From NCBI GenBank assembly GCA_036554605.1, contig DATBMY010000050.1, positions 1-14,288 on the forward strand: a DNA stretch of 14,288 nucleotides. The letters are read 5' to 3'. A program made the position numbers and the translations under genes. This document shows, piece by piece, positions 1-8,541 of this stretch. The DNA comes from DATBMY01 sp036554605 (GTDB taxonomy: Bacteria > Acidobacteriota > Blastocatellia > UBA7656). The stretch's first letter is position 1. Each line of letters opens with the position of its first letter. Under the pieces are notes generated by a model that worked only from the letters and a program-made list of their open reading frames with translations, searched no databases and was not told the origin of the DNA.

Positions 1-2582
1 GTCCTCGCGTCGCCGAACGGGTCCCATGCGAAGGCGATGTGCGGGGCGATGTTATTGTTGTCGCGTTCGAATATCTTCTCTCGACCGGCGAGGAAAAACT
101 CGAACCCCGATACCGGCCTTCCCAAAACCGGCTCCGTTATGTCGCGTTCGAAGTTTATAAAGCGTCGAACCGCTTCCGAATCGAATGTGTTCTCGATGCG
201 GTTATTGACTTCGGTCGGAACCGTGTTCAACTCGTAGCGCGCGCCGAGCGTAAGGGTAAAGTTCGGCCGCACCCTTATCTGGTCCGATATGAAAAAGCTG
301 TTCTGCCAGTACCTGAGCCCGATGGTCGAATCGGGCACTTCCGCCTGTGTCTGGAAGAAGCCCGTCGCCGCGCCTGCCGCGACAAAGTCGGTGCCCTGGA
401 GAAACCCGCCGTTGTTTCCAAGGAACCGGAAGCTTATGCCTGACAGGTCGGCCGCGCCGCTGAAGGTCGCCAGCGGCCGGAAGTTTCTATTGAGGAAGCT
501 GTTGAGCTGTAGCCTGCGGGTATCGAACCCGAGCGTGAGCCTGTGATCGTTCCTCGTATAGAAAAATGTATCGGCTATCTGGAAAGCGTTGTTGGTGCGC
601 CCCTGCGGGAAGTTGAAGACGTCTACGCCCAGCGGGCTGAAGCCCGACACCCTCACCTGGCCGAGCGGCCCGGTATTGAACTCCGTATCGAGCGGCACCC
701 CGGCCCCCGGCGAGTTGCATGGGAAGATGACCGCGAGCGGTGTCTCGAAGCGGTCGACGCCCGGATTGAATCCGCGCGGCGCGCAGAAGGTAGTGAAGGA
801 GGGGACCGACCTGCCCGTGTTCAAGTTGACGAGCGTGGTGTTTCCAATAAGCGGCGCATTCAGGAGGAAAGGCTCATTGGGCAGCCTTCGCGACGGGATC
901 AAGGCGGGGTTGCGAACCTCATCGAACTGGAGATCAGTCCTGCCGAATGAGAAGCGCAGTTGATTCGTCGAACGCATGCTGAGCGTGCTGTCGAGAATAA
1001 GCGACAGGTTGTGCGTCCTGACCATCGGGCGCAGCGACGAATATATGGCCTCGCCCGTCACCGGGATGATCGTGTCGTCGTCGGTGAAATTATATCTGGC
1101 GCTGAAATTGTGCTCCTCGCCAAATAGCCTGAAGCTCTGCTGGTCGAGCCTGAACGACGCGATGTTGCCGTCGGCTTTGGCCGGCAGTATCTCAGTGAAG
1201 GTATTCCTGCCGTACGGGCCGAGGGGATTATTCGGGAAGGGAAAGAGCGCGAAGAACGCGCCGCCCTCGAAAGTAGAGGGGAATATCGGAACGGTAAAAA
1301 CCTGCCCGTCAACCGGGACGGTAGCCACAAGACCCGTGGCCCCGGTGCCGAACAGCCCGCGCTCTTCGACCGTCGGCACGGCGAAGTGCGATTCGCGGCT
1401 CGCGTTTATATCCTGGTGCTCGAATGAGAAGAAGAAGTGTGTCTTCTGTTTTACGATGGGGCCGCCGAAGACGACGCCATACTGGGCCCGCGTGAACCGG
1501 TTCTCGCCGTCAACGGGGTTCGGCCTGATGACCTCCTCGCCGTCAAGCAATACGTTCTGGCCGTTAGCTCTGAGCGGAAAGCTAGCGGGGCCGCCCGCCA
1601 GATCGAACGGGTCGCGTGCTTTCAGCCTGCGGTCGGTTATGAACCCATAGAGCGTCCCGTGATAGCCTATCCCTCCCAGGCGCGAAACGGCGTTGACCTG
1701 CGCGCCCATGTTGCGGCCGAACTGCGGCTCCGGCAGCAATGTGATTATCTGGAATTCCTGTATGCTCTCGATAGACTGCGGCACGAGCGACGTGAAGCCT
1801 TGCCGTCGCACGCCGACCTCCTCGTCGTTGTTGTCCGACCCGTCCATGGTGAAGTTATTCGAGCGGCTGCGCATGCCGTTTACGGAAAACTGCCCCGTCG
1901 TGCCCACGCCCGGCCCTATGCCGGGGCCCACGTTCGTGCCTATGGCCTGCGGCGGCAGAAATACGCCGGGGAAGAGAAATGCCAGGTCATCAAAAGTCCG
2001 CACGCCCGGCAGCGGCAGCGTGATGATCGCGCGACGCTCGACGCTACCGCCTCTGGACGCATTATTCGTATTGACCAGTTGCTCTGTGTCCGACACGTCG
2101 CCCGGCTGCGGGCCGGTCTGCGGACCCGTCGTTGCGGTCTGCCCGGTCTGCGGCGGTCTGCCCGTCTGCCCGGTCGGCGGCGGTTGCGTGCCGGTGGTGG
2201 GCGTGGCGCCTATGCGGCGCAACCCTATCGGTGGCGGCTGCACTTTTTTAGTCTCGGTAATTGAGATGGGGAAGTTCGATGCCGAGGCGTTCGCGCCCGC
2301 CTCAAAACCCGGGGCCGTCGCGCTTATGCGATAAAAGCCGGGCGGCAGCGTTGCGATGAAGTAACGACCGTCCGCGCCGGTTGCGGTCGTGCGCGTGAGG
2401 CCGGTCTCCTGGTTGACTATGGTGACAGTTGCACCGGAGACTCCTAAAGAGGTGCCCTCCTCATAGACCCGTCCTTCGACTGCCCCGCTCGTCGTCGTCT
2501 GCGAGAGCGCGACCGGGCCATAAGCGCACAACAGAGAAAAAGCCAAGACGAAGGAGACAGTCTGCTTGATACGATTTTTCAT
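1..2582 (-). CDS. TonB-dependent receptor-like outer-membrane protein with N-terminal carboxypeptidase regulatory-like domain (C-terminus outside window)
   Basis: The reading frame stays open from an ATG at 2582 to the left edge, giving 860 visible residues and no stop. The start follows a purine-rich GGGAGAAGG ribosome-binding stretch. Residues 1-28 are a signal peptide (KNR, then a hydrophobic core, then ALSQ). Residues about 33-115 form a carboxypeptidase-regulatory-like beta-sandwich (GAVEGRVYEEG, DGRYFIATLPPGFYRI). Residues 116-165 are a Pro/Thr/Gln/Gly linker. Residues about 180-300 resemble a TonB plug (FSVNGMRSRSNNFTMDGSDN, then SIESIQEFQI). The rest is beta-rich with many aromatic and Asn/Arg residues, as in a barrel. 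This is the Oar-like receptor type that is expanded in Acidobacteriota. The likely role is outer-membrane uptake or surface binding; the substrate cannot be told. I see no clear TonB box. It lies 92 bp after the PEGA gene and could share its transcript. Confidence 0.85.
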   Translation of the reverse strand, partial: MKNRIKQTVSFVLAFSLLCAYGPVALSQTTTSGAVEGRVYEEGTSLGVSGATVTIVNQETGLTRTTATGADGRYFIATLPPGFYRISATAPGFEAGANASASNFPISITETKKVQPPPIGLRRIGATPTTGTQPPPTGQTGRPPQTGQTATTGPQTGPQPGDVSDTEQLVNTNNASRGGSVERRAIITLPLPGVRTFDDLAFLFPGVFLPPQAIGTNVGPGIGPGVGTTGQFSVNGMRSRSNNFTMDGSDNNDEEVGVRRQGFTSLVPQSIESIQEFQIITLLPEPQFGRNMGAQVNAVSRLGGIGYHGTLYGFITDRRLKARDPFDLAGGPASFPLRANGQNVLLDGEEVIRPNPVDGENRFTRAQYGVVFGGPIVKQKTHFFFSFEHQDINASRESHFAVPTVEERGLFGTGATGLVATVPVDGQVFTVPIFPSTFEGGAFFALFPFPNNPLGPYGRNTFTEILPAKADGNIASFRLDQQSFRLFGEEHNFSARYNFTDDDTIIPVTGEAIYSSLRPMVRTHNLSLILDSTLSMRSTNQLRFSFGRTDLQFDEVRNPALIPSRRLPNEPFLLNAPLIGNTTLVNLNTGRSVPSFTTFCAPRGFNPGVDRFETPLAVIFPCNSPGAGVPLDTEFNTGPLGQVRVSGFSPLGVDVFNFPQGRTNNAFQIADTFFYTRNDHRLTLGFDTRRLQLNSFLNRNFRPLATFSGAADLSGISFRFLGNNGGFLQGTDFVAAGAATGFFQTQAEVPDSTIGLRYWQNSFFISDQIRVRPNFTLTLGARYELNTVPTEVNNRIENTFDSEAVRRFINFERDITEPVLGRPVSGFEFFLAGREKIFERDNNNIAPHIAFAWDPFGDAR
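2097..2237 (-). repeat. Low-complexity Pro/Thr/Gln/Gly linker with PQTG-type repeats inside the receptor gene
   Basis: Residues about 116-162 of the receptor-like protein are made of near-repeats such as PPPTGQTG, RPPQTGQTA and GPQTGPQPG. At DNA level the unit is roughly CCGCAGACCGGGCAGAC. It separates the regulatory-like domain from the plug. It is probably a flexible spacer, and it is a likely place for copy-number variation between strains. Confidence 0.6.
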
Positions 2583-2674
2583 TTCCTTCTCCCTTCCTTC
2601 TCTTTAAAACTGAGGAACCGTAACCCGCTCCAAATTGCTCACTCTTTAATTAAGCCTTCAACATAGCTTGCATC

Positions 2675-4087
2675 CTACTTCGCGGGCGTGACGTTGACAA
2701 AAAATACGGTGAACTCTTCATTGTCCTTGCTTGCGAAACCCAGCGAGCCATAAGAAAAAGTGTTGTCGTTGAGCACGCTCAGCGGCTGCCGCGCGGCCGA
2801 GGGCGCGCTCGAGATCTCGATGAAGTGATTTATCGAGCTGCCGTTTGCTTCGATGGTAATGTGAAAAGAGTCATCCGGTCCTGAGAGATCGAGCGCCAGA
2901 AACTCGGGCGGCTTGAGCTGGCGCAACTGGCCATTCTCGACCGCGTAGCTGTGAAAGCGGTTGCGCGCTTCGCCCTTCGGCCCGACAAGCTGGAACAGAT
3001 AATAATTCTGTTTGTCCTTTGCCCTGACTATCCATGCCGCGCCGCGGCCGTTTGTAAACTTCAGGTCGAACTCGGCCTTGAAATCGGCATACTCTTTGTC
3101 GCGAATCACTCCTACGGAAAGCGCCTTCCCCTGGCCTCGAACGACCATCCTGCCCGTCGCCGCCTGCCACGTCCTCGGTATGTCCCAAAGCGCCGCGCCG
3201 CCCAGGAAGGAATCGCCGAATGGTTCGGAGAAGACCTTGCGATTTAGCCTTATCTCCACCGTCTCGCTGCCTGCCGCGAAGCTCTTGCGCAGTCTGCCGT
3301 CCTCGTACTTGTCTTTGACCACGCGTATGGAGTGTTCGCCCGGGCTGAGCTTGCCGAGTATCTTTAGCTCGCCCGCACCGTTGGTGCTGCCTTGATAGGT
3401 ATCGCCAACGAAGACTTCCGCGCCCGGCAAGCTCTTTATCGTCAGGTCGACTATGGCGGGGACGAATCTCGGGTTGACCGGCGTCATCGCGCCGCCCCCG
3501 ACCTCGACCGGGCGCTCCCAGTCGACGATCGTGCGATGGCTTATGCGCATCTTGTATGTCCCGGCCGGTATGTCTTCGATTTCGATCTGGTTCTCGCCTC
3601 GCTTGACGGATTGCTCGACAGGCTTGCCGTCGAGCGTGATTTTTACGTCAGGGTCTACGTTGCCGAGCCCTACTATTATGGAGCCGGCCGTCGGGACGAG
3701 ATCGGCGTTTACGGGACGCGTCCCCACCTGGCGGACCGAAGCCCTGGCGGCGAAAGGTTTGTGGTTATCGGCGCTGACCTCCACGTCATAGAGCCCGGGC
3801 GGAAGCTCCGTGCGGTACTCGCCGCTTTCGAGCGCGCTGCGTCCCTGCCTGACGACCGCGCCTCGCGCTTTGATGATCACGCTTGCGGCGGGCGGTTCGG
3901 TAAAGACGAATAGCACCCCGTTTGCGCGGTTCTGAGCTACCTGCGAGCCTTGCGGCCGCCGCGGACCAGTGGGCCTGACCTTCGGTTTCTGCTTCGGTTT
4001 TTCAACTTCAAGTGGGCGCTGCGCTAAAGCGAGTACCCCACAGCCGAAGAGCGCGATGAGAACAAGTGATGATAATTGCTTGTACAT
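2675..4087 (-). CDS. Secreted PEGA-repeat protein with C-terminal jelly-roll-like domain
   Basis: This is a 470-residue protein. Residues 1-22 are a signal peptide. Cleavage could follow ALA at 20-22, or the protein could be lipidated at C16, but the preceding LFG is a poor lipobox. Residues about 24-54 are a Lys/Pro/Arg-rich linker. Three PEGA-like beta domains follow, near 57-118, 133-197 and 211-272; the clearest hallmarks are LPPGLYDVEV, IPAGTYKMRI and LSPGEHSIRV. Residues about 285-470 form a beta-rich domain (FGDSFLGG..LWDIPRTW, ADFKAEFDLKF, NYYLFQLVG, GSLGFAS..EFTVFF) resembling the DUF1080/LamG jelly-roll group, which often binds glycans. No catalytic residues are recognised. It begins 31 bp after the Ser/Thr kinase stop, so the two are probably co-transcribed. 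The ATG at 4087 has only a weak ribosome-binding site (CAGAG). A periplasmic or surface binding role is inference. Confidence 0.8.
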   Translation of the reverse strand: MYKQLSSLVLIALFGCGVLALAQRPLEVEKPKQKPKVRPTGPRRPQGSQVAQNRANGVLFVFTEPPAASVIIKARGAVVRQGRSALESGEYRTELPPGLYDVEVSADNHKPFAARASVRQVGTRPVNADLVPTAGSIIVGLGNVDPDVKITLDGKPVEQSVKRGENQIEIEDIPAGTYKMRISHRTIVDWERPVEVGGGAMTPVNPRFVPAIVDLTIKSLPGAEVFVGDTYQGSTNGAGELKILGKLSPGEHSIRVVKDKYEDGRLRKSFAAGSETVEIRLNRKVFSEPFGDSFLGGAALWDIPRTWQAATGRMVVRGQGKALSVGVIRDKEYADFKAEFDLKFTNGRGAAWIVRAKDKQNYYLFQLVGPKGEARNRFHSYAVENGQLRQLKPPEFLALDLSGPDDSFHITIEANGSSINHFIEISSAPSAARQPLSVLNDNTFSYGSLGFASKDNEEFTVFFVNVTPAK

Positions 4088-4118
4088 AAATACTCTGAGG
4101 TCCGAAGTCTGATTAAAT

Positions 4119-6119
4119 CTACTGCGCGTCTTTCGCGCAGCGGAAGCCTATAGATTCCTCCGATTCGTTGGGGGCCAGCGCCACGCGCGTAGTCGTTCTC
4201 AAATAGGCCTCGCTGTTCTTAAATCCCCCTCCACGGATGATCTTGCCGGCCTGCTGCGTGCCCTTGCTGCCCGGATATTGGAACGAATCCGAAGCGGTCC
4301 ATTCGGCGACATTGCCCGACATGTCAAGAATCCCGAACGGGCTTTGCCCCGCCGCGTAGGAACCGACCGGCGCCAGCGCCCCTCCGGTCTCTTTGCCGTT
4401 GGTCAATTCGGTATCGAAACGATTGCCCCACGGGTAGAGCCGCTTATCGGCGCCCCGCGCGGCGTATTCCCACTCTTTTTCCGTGGGCAGCCGCTTGCCA
4501 GCCCACAGCGCGTAGGCGGTGGCGTCGAACCAGGAGACGTTTGTCACGGGCAAGCGGGCCTCCTGCTCGGTGAAGTTGCCCTCCTTCCACTGGGCGCTCC
4601 AGTTGGAAGGGTATTTGTAGCTCTTCTCTTTTACGAACTTGTAATAATCTCCTATATTCACTTCGCGCACATCAAGGAAGAAGGCCTGTAGCGGCACTTC
4701 GTGCTCGGGCTTTTCAGATTCTTCCTCGCTGCCGTTATAACCCATCGTAAATGTCCCGGCCGGGATGAGTGCCATCCCTTCGGGCGGCGTGAGGGGCTTT
4801 ACGGGCGTCTCCTGCTCGCCTTGGCCCGGCGGGTTGGCGGGCGTGCTGATCGGTCCGGCATCAGGGCGCAGGAGCAGGAAAGCTACCAGCGCAACCACTA
4901 CGAGCGCGCCGAGCGATATAAAGAGTATCTTGCGGGTTGCGGACAGGCCCGGCGCGGCTTCGCCAAATATGGGCGACTGATCCCGAGCCGACGTGGCGGG
5001 CGGATATGCCTGCTGAGTCAACTGCTGGCTGCTCCTCATGGCGGCCAGCGAATCGGCCGTAGGCCGGGCCGCTCCCGCGGCCGTCTGCGTAGGCCCGCCG
5101 GGCGGCGTCAGCACGGACGATCCCAGAGAGAAAGCCGATTGCGGCGTCCTCGTCCCCAGAGTCCTCAACTCTATGCCCGCCTTGTAAAGCGCCGCCTCGA
5201 ATTCCTGCGCGATCTCTGTGGCCGAGCCGGGCCGATTCTCTCTCTCCTTTTCGAGCGCGTGCATGACGACCTGCTCGATCGGCTCCGGTATGTCGGGCCG
5301 CAATTCATGAGGCGGGCGCGGCAGCTCCTGCGTATGCTTTAAAGCTATCCCCATGGGAGAAGCCGCCTTGAAAGGCACCTGCCCGGTGAGCATCTCGTAG
5401 ATTATCACCCCGAGGCTGTATATATCGGAGCGCGCGTCGAGCTCTTCGCCGCGGCATTGCTCGGGCGACATGTAGTAGGGCGTGCCGACTATCATGCCGT
5501 GCTGAGTGAGGTTGCCCGAGTTCGACGTCTTCAGCTTGGCGATGCCGAAGTCCAGGACCTTGACGTGCTCGACGCCCTCGTCGTTTCTGAACAGCCATAT
5601 ATTGTCGGGCTTGAGGTCGCGGTGAATTATCCCTTTCGAATGCGCGGCCTGTAGCGCGGCGCAGGTCTGGTGCACTATGAGAAAAGCCTCTTCATAATCG
5701 AGGTGATGTTTCTTTTTTATCTTCGCCCGCAGCTCGAGTCCTTCGAGAAATTCCATGACGAGATAAGCGATGCCCGTATCTTTCGTCACCCCGAAGTCCG
5801 ACACGGCGACCGCGTTCGGATGGCGTATGTAGGCGGCGGCGCGCGCCTCGCGGCGAAACCGTTCGAGCGCCGTCTGATCGCTCGCCAGGTGCGGGTGAAG
5901 AATCTTGACGGCGACCGTGTTGTCCATGTGTATGTGCGTGGCCTTATAGACCTTGCCCATGCCGCCTTCGCCTATCTTTTCATCTATGCGGTATTTGTCG
6001 TCGAGAATCATGCCTATAAACCTGTCGGTCTTCTCGGAAGCGACAAGAGCCTGACCATCGAATGGGCAATAAAGAAGTTGCTCCTTCATCTCCCTTTTGC
6101 AACTCGGGCATTGCTTCAT
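4119..6119 (-). CDS. Transmembrane Ser/Thr protein kinase (PknB-type) with C-terminal FGE/sulfatase-modifying-factor-like sensor domain
   Basis: This is a 666-residue protein. The ATG at 6119 is chosen because AGGAG sits 7 nt upstream; a TTG 24 nt further up would place that site inside the gene. Residues 1-25 are a partial zinc ribbon (C4, C7, C18, with CPFDG in place of the fourth Cys). Residues about 40-310 are a complete Hanks kinase: GEGGMGKVY at 50-58, Lys72, Glu91, HRDLKPDN at 166-173, DFG at 190-192, GTPYYMSPE at 212-220. A Pro/Ala/Ser-rich linker leads to one membrane helix near 396-417 (ILFISLGALVVVALVAFLLL). Residues about 447-664 are an FGE-sulfatase/C-type-lectin-like fold (MALIPAGTFTMG, RLPTEKEWEYAARG, GNVAEWTAS, IGFRCA). 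That domain should lie outside the membrane as a sensor. Its only Cys is in the final GFRC, so the FGE active-site pair is missing. The kinase should be active. Confidence 0.93.
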   Translation of the reverse strand: MKQCPSCKREMKEQLLYCPFDGQALVASEKTDRFIGMILDDKYRIDEKIGEGGMGKVYKATHIHMDNTVAVKILHPHLASDQTALERFRREARAAAYIRHPNAVAVSDFGVTKDTGIAYLVMEFLEGLELRAKIKKKHHLDYEEAFLIVHQTCAALQAAHSKGIIHRDLKPDNIWLFRNDEGVEHVKVLDFGIAKLKTSNSGNLTQHGMIVGTPYYMSPEQCRGEELDARSDIYSLGVIIYEMLTGQVPFKAASPMGIALKHTQELPRPPHELRPDIPEPIEQVVMHALEKERENRPGSATEIAQEFEAALYKAGIELRTLGTRTPQSAFSLGSSVLTPPGGPTQTAAGAARPTADSLAAMRSSQQLTQQAYPPATSARDQSPIFGEAAPGLSATRKILFISLGALVVVALVAFLLLRPDAGPISTPANPPGQGEQETPVKPLTPPEGMALIPAGTFTMGYNGSEEESEKPEHEVPLQAFFLDVREVNIGDYYKFVKEKSYKYPSNWSAQWKEGNFTEQEARLPVTNVSWFDATAYALWAGKRLPTEKEWEYAARGADKRLYPWGNRFDTELTNGKETGGALAPVGSYAAGQSPFGILDMSGNVAEWTASDSFQYPGSKGTQQAGKIIRGGGFKNSEAYLRTTTRVALAPNESEESIGFRCAKDAQ

Positions 6120-6167
6120 CAATGGTCTCCTATTTACAGGCAAGTAGAGGTCATACAGGCGGCATAC

Positions 6168-6196
6168 ATGCTACCTGAGCCATGGTGGAGTGTCAA
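6168..6196 (-). promoter_or_regulatory. Sigma-70-type promoter for the Ser/Thr kinase gene
   Basis: On the minus strand a perfect TTGACA (6196-6191) is followed after 17 bp by TAGCAT (6173-6168), which matches 4 of 6 bases of TATAAT. Transcription would start near 6161, leaving a leader of about 42 nt to the ATG at 6119. The site lies downstream of the neighbouring kinase-like gene, which suggests the kinase-PEGA-receptor block has its own promoter. Confidence 0.6.
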
Positions 6197-6211
6197 TTTT
6201 TGTGTAAACGG

Positions 6212-6262
6212 CGACACGGCAAACGGATGGCCGCGCGAATCGCGCCACCGCCTGCCGTGTCG
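6212..6262 (-). terminator. Nested hairpin 21 nt downstream of the secreted kinase-like gene; possible terminator
   Basis: A perfect 10-bp inverted repeat (CGACACGGCA at 6212-6221, TGCCGTGTCG at 6253-6262) encloses a second small stem, GCGCG/CGCGC with an AAT loop. It lies between the stop at 6284 and the kinase promoter, which is where a terminator is expected. No T-run follows on either strand (the minus strand continues CCGTTTACAC), so it may instead depend on Rho or protect the mRNA end. Confidence 0.45.
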
Positions 6263-6283
6263 GCTTGTAGTTCTTGCGGTAAG

Positions 6284-7339
<1,056 letters not shown>

Positions 7340-7541
7340 AATTGACTCCTTAACTTTTATCCCTTTACAGGCTTAACCCGTCCGGCGTTATGCCGCCGAT
7401 AGGCAAACACTCTCGCGCTTTCTTACGGCAGACTGATTGTCAGGATGACTCTACACATCCAAATCCGCGCCTCGAAAGGCGTCCTTGCCGGGGCTAAAAC
7501 GAGCTAAGCCTCTTACTCGTTTATCAAATACCGTTGCGGGG
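7340..7541 (-). promoter_or_regulatory. Long hairpin-rich 5' leader of the secreted kinase-like gene (candidate structured RNA)
   Basis: From the predicted start near 7535 to the ATG at 7339 there are about 196 nt with four separate stems. The first is an 11-bp stem with one bulge at 7497-7522 (AAACGAG/CTCGTTT outside, TAAG/CTTA inside), followed on the minus strand by TTTT. The second is CGCCT/AGGCG closing a 4-base loop (TTCG on the minus strand) at 7468-7481. The third is GGATG/CATCC at 7443-7460. The fourth is CGGCG/CGCCG at 7383-7398. The order is as read along the transcript. I could not match any known riboswitch consensus. Positions 7340-7707 contain no gene. Confidence 0.4.
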
Positions 7542-7570
7542 AAGATAATACCCCTTGCGATAAGTGTCAA
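7542..7570 (-). promoter_or_regulatory. Sigma-70-type promoter for the secreted kinase-like gene
   Basis: On the minus strand a perfect TTGACA (7570-7565) is separated by 17 bp from TATCTT (7547-7542), which matches 4 of 6 bases of the -10 consensus. The predicted start is near 7535. The -35 box lies 57 bp from the -35 box of the divergent ATP-grasp promoter, so one regulator could bind between them. Confidence 0.55.
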
Positions 7571-7627
7571 ACGTTTATTCGCGTCCTGAAGTTGCCCCGT
7601 CAAGCTCGCCCGGCTGTAATATACCTT

Positions 7628-7658
7628 TTGACATACACGAATGATGTGAGTGTATAAT
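7628..7658 (+). promoter_or_regulatory. Promoter of the ATP-grasp/MFS cluster
   Basis: Both hexamers are perfect consensus: TTGACA at 7628-7633 and TATAAT at 7653-7658. The spacer is 19 bp, longer than the optimal 17, which could make the promoter weak unless an activator bends or twists the DNA. Transcription would begin near 7665, about 43 nt before the GTG start. Confidence 0.6.
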
Positions 7659-7707
7659 CGCCGCGGTCGTTAAAAACATCAGAAGCCCCACTGACAAGGG
7701 AAAGGTT

Positions 7708-8541
7708 GTGACATTGAATCATCCTCTCAGTATCGGCGTTATCGTTGAAAGTCGCTATCTCTCGCAAGCGCAGCCGACAGGCATGATAGAGGCTCTGCGC
7801 TCTCGCGATCACAAGCTTACGGTCATCGACCCCGGCCGCGCCTTCTATATGCTTGGCGACGACCGGTGGCTTGCGGAATTTGATATTGTCGTCGGCCGCG
7901 GCCGCAGCACCGCGCTGCTATGCCTGCTTGAGTGGGCCGAGCAGTTCGGGCTGACGACGATCAACCGGCAGGCGGCCATCACTTCGGTATTCAATAAATC
8001 GCACATGTCGGTGCTGTTCGCCGAAGGCGGCGTCGCGACTCCTACCACCTTCTTCGGCAGCATCGATTATCTCGCCCGGCAGATTGCGAGCGAGTATTAC
8101 CCGGTAATACTCAAGCCCATATTCGGCGACAACTCGCGAGGGCTGCTCGTGGTCAATACCCCGGAAGAGTTGGCCTCAACCACATGGAGCGACCCCGTCG
8201 CTTTAGCTCAACAGTACCTGCCCAATGACGGGTTCGACCTGAAGCTTTATTGTATAGGCCGCGAGGTCTGGGCGGTGAGAAAGCCTTCGCCGTTCAACAA
8301 GCTCAAACAGCCCGCCGAAGCGAAGGCCGAGCTTATACCGCTCACCCCCGAGCTTGAAGAGCTGGGCCGTCGCTGCGGGGAAATATTCGGGCTTGAGCTG
8401 CACGGCATCGACTGCATAGAGACCGAGCGCGGGCCGCTTGTGATCGAGATCAATGATTTCCCGAATTACACCGGCGTGCCCGACGCCGACCGGCGGCTCG
8501 CCGATTATGTTATAGGCAGGGCGGGCGAGGTGAAGCGATGA
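7708..8541 (+). CDS. ATP-grasp enzyme 1 (RimK/ITPK-like, E-x-N type)
   Basis: This is a 277-residue protein. GTG at 7708 is taken as the start because AAGGG lies 7 nt upstream; a TTG two codons later is also possible. Residues 1-90 are the N-terminal alpha/beta domain (SIGVIVES, FDIVVGRGRS). The ATP-grasp part has Lys97, the VILKPIFG nucleotide lysine at 136, a glycine-poor loop GDNSRGL at 140-146, LKLYCIG, and the metal ligands Asp235, Glu247 and Asn249 in IEINDFPNYTGV. The family couples ATP hydrolysis through an acyl phosphate to amide formation (RimK, LysX) or phosphorylates inositol phosphates (ITPK). The substrate is unknown. It differs from the next two in its N-terminal half and in having Glu rather than Asp in the metal motif. 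It overlaps the next gene by 4 bp (ATGA), so translation is coupled. Confidence 0.88.
   Translation: MTLNHPLSIGVIVESRYLSQAQPTGMIEALRSRDHKLTVIDPGRAFYMLGDDRWLAEFDIVVGRGRSTALLCLLEWAEQFGLTTINRQAAITSVFNKSHMSVLFAEGGVATPTTFFGSIDYLARQIASEYYPVILKPIFGDNSRGLLVVNTPEELASTTWSDPVALAQQYLPNDGFDLKLYCIGREVWAVRKPSPFNKLKQPAEAKAELIPLTPELEELGRRCGEIFGLELHGIDCIETERGPLVIEINDFPNYTGVPDADRRLADYVIGRAGEVKR

Noticed and set aside
1437..2264. Open plus-strand frame of 275 codons and others within 37-2334
   Set aside because: The minus strand carries a continuous receptor-like protein with signal peptide and domains through the same region; the plus frames are Arg/Pro/Ser-rich and lack family features.
2583..2674. Terminator or promoter between the PEGA and receptor genes
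   Set aside because: The only dyad is a short AT palindrome around TTAATTAA with no GC stem, and no convincing -35/-10 pair is seen on the minus strand.
7340..7541. Cyclic di-GMP, TPP or cobalamin riboswitch
   Set aside because: I looked for the conserved core motifs of these classes and did not find them; only generic stems are visible.
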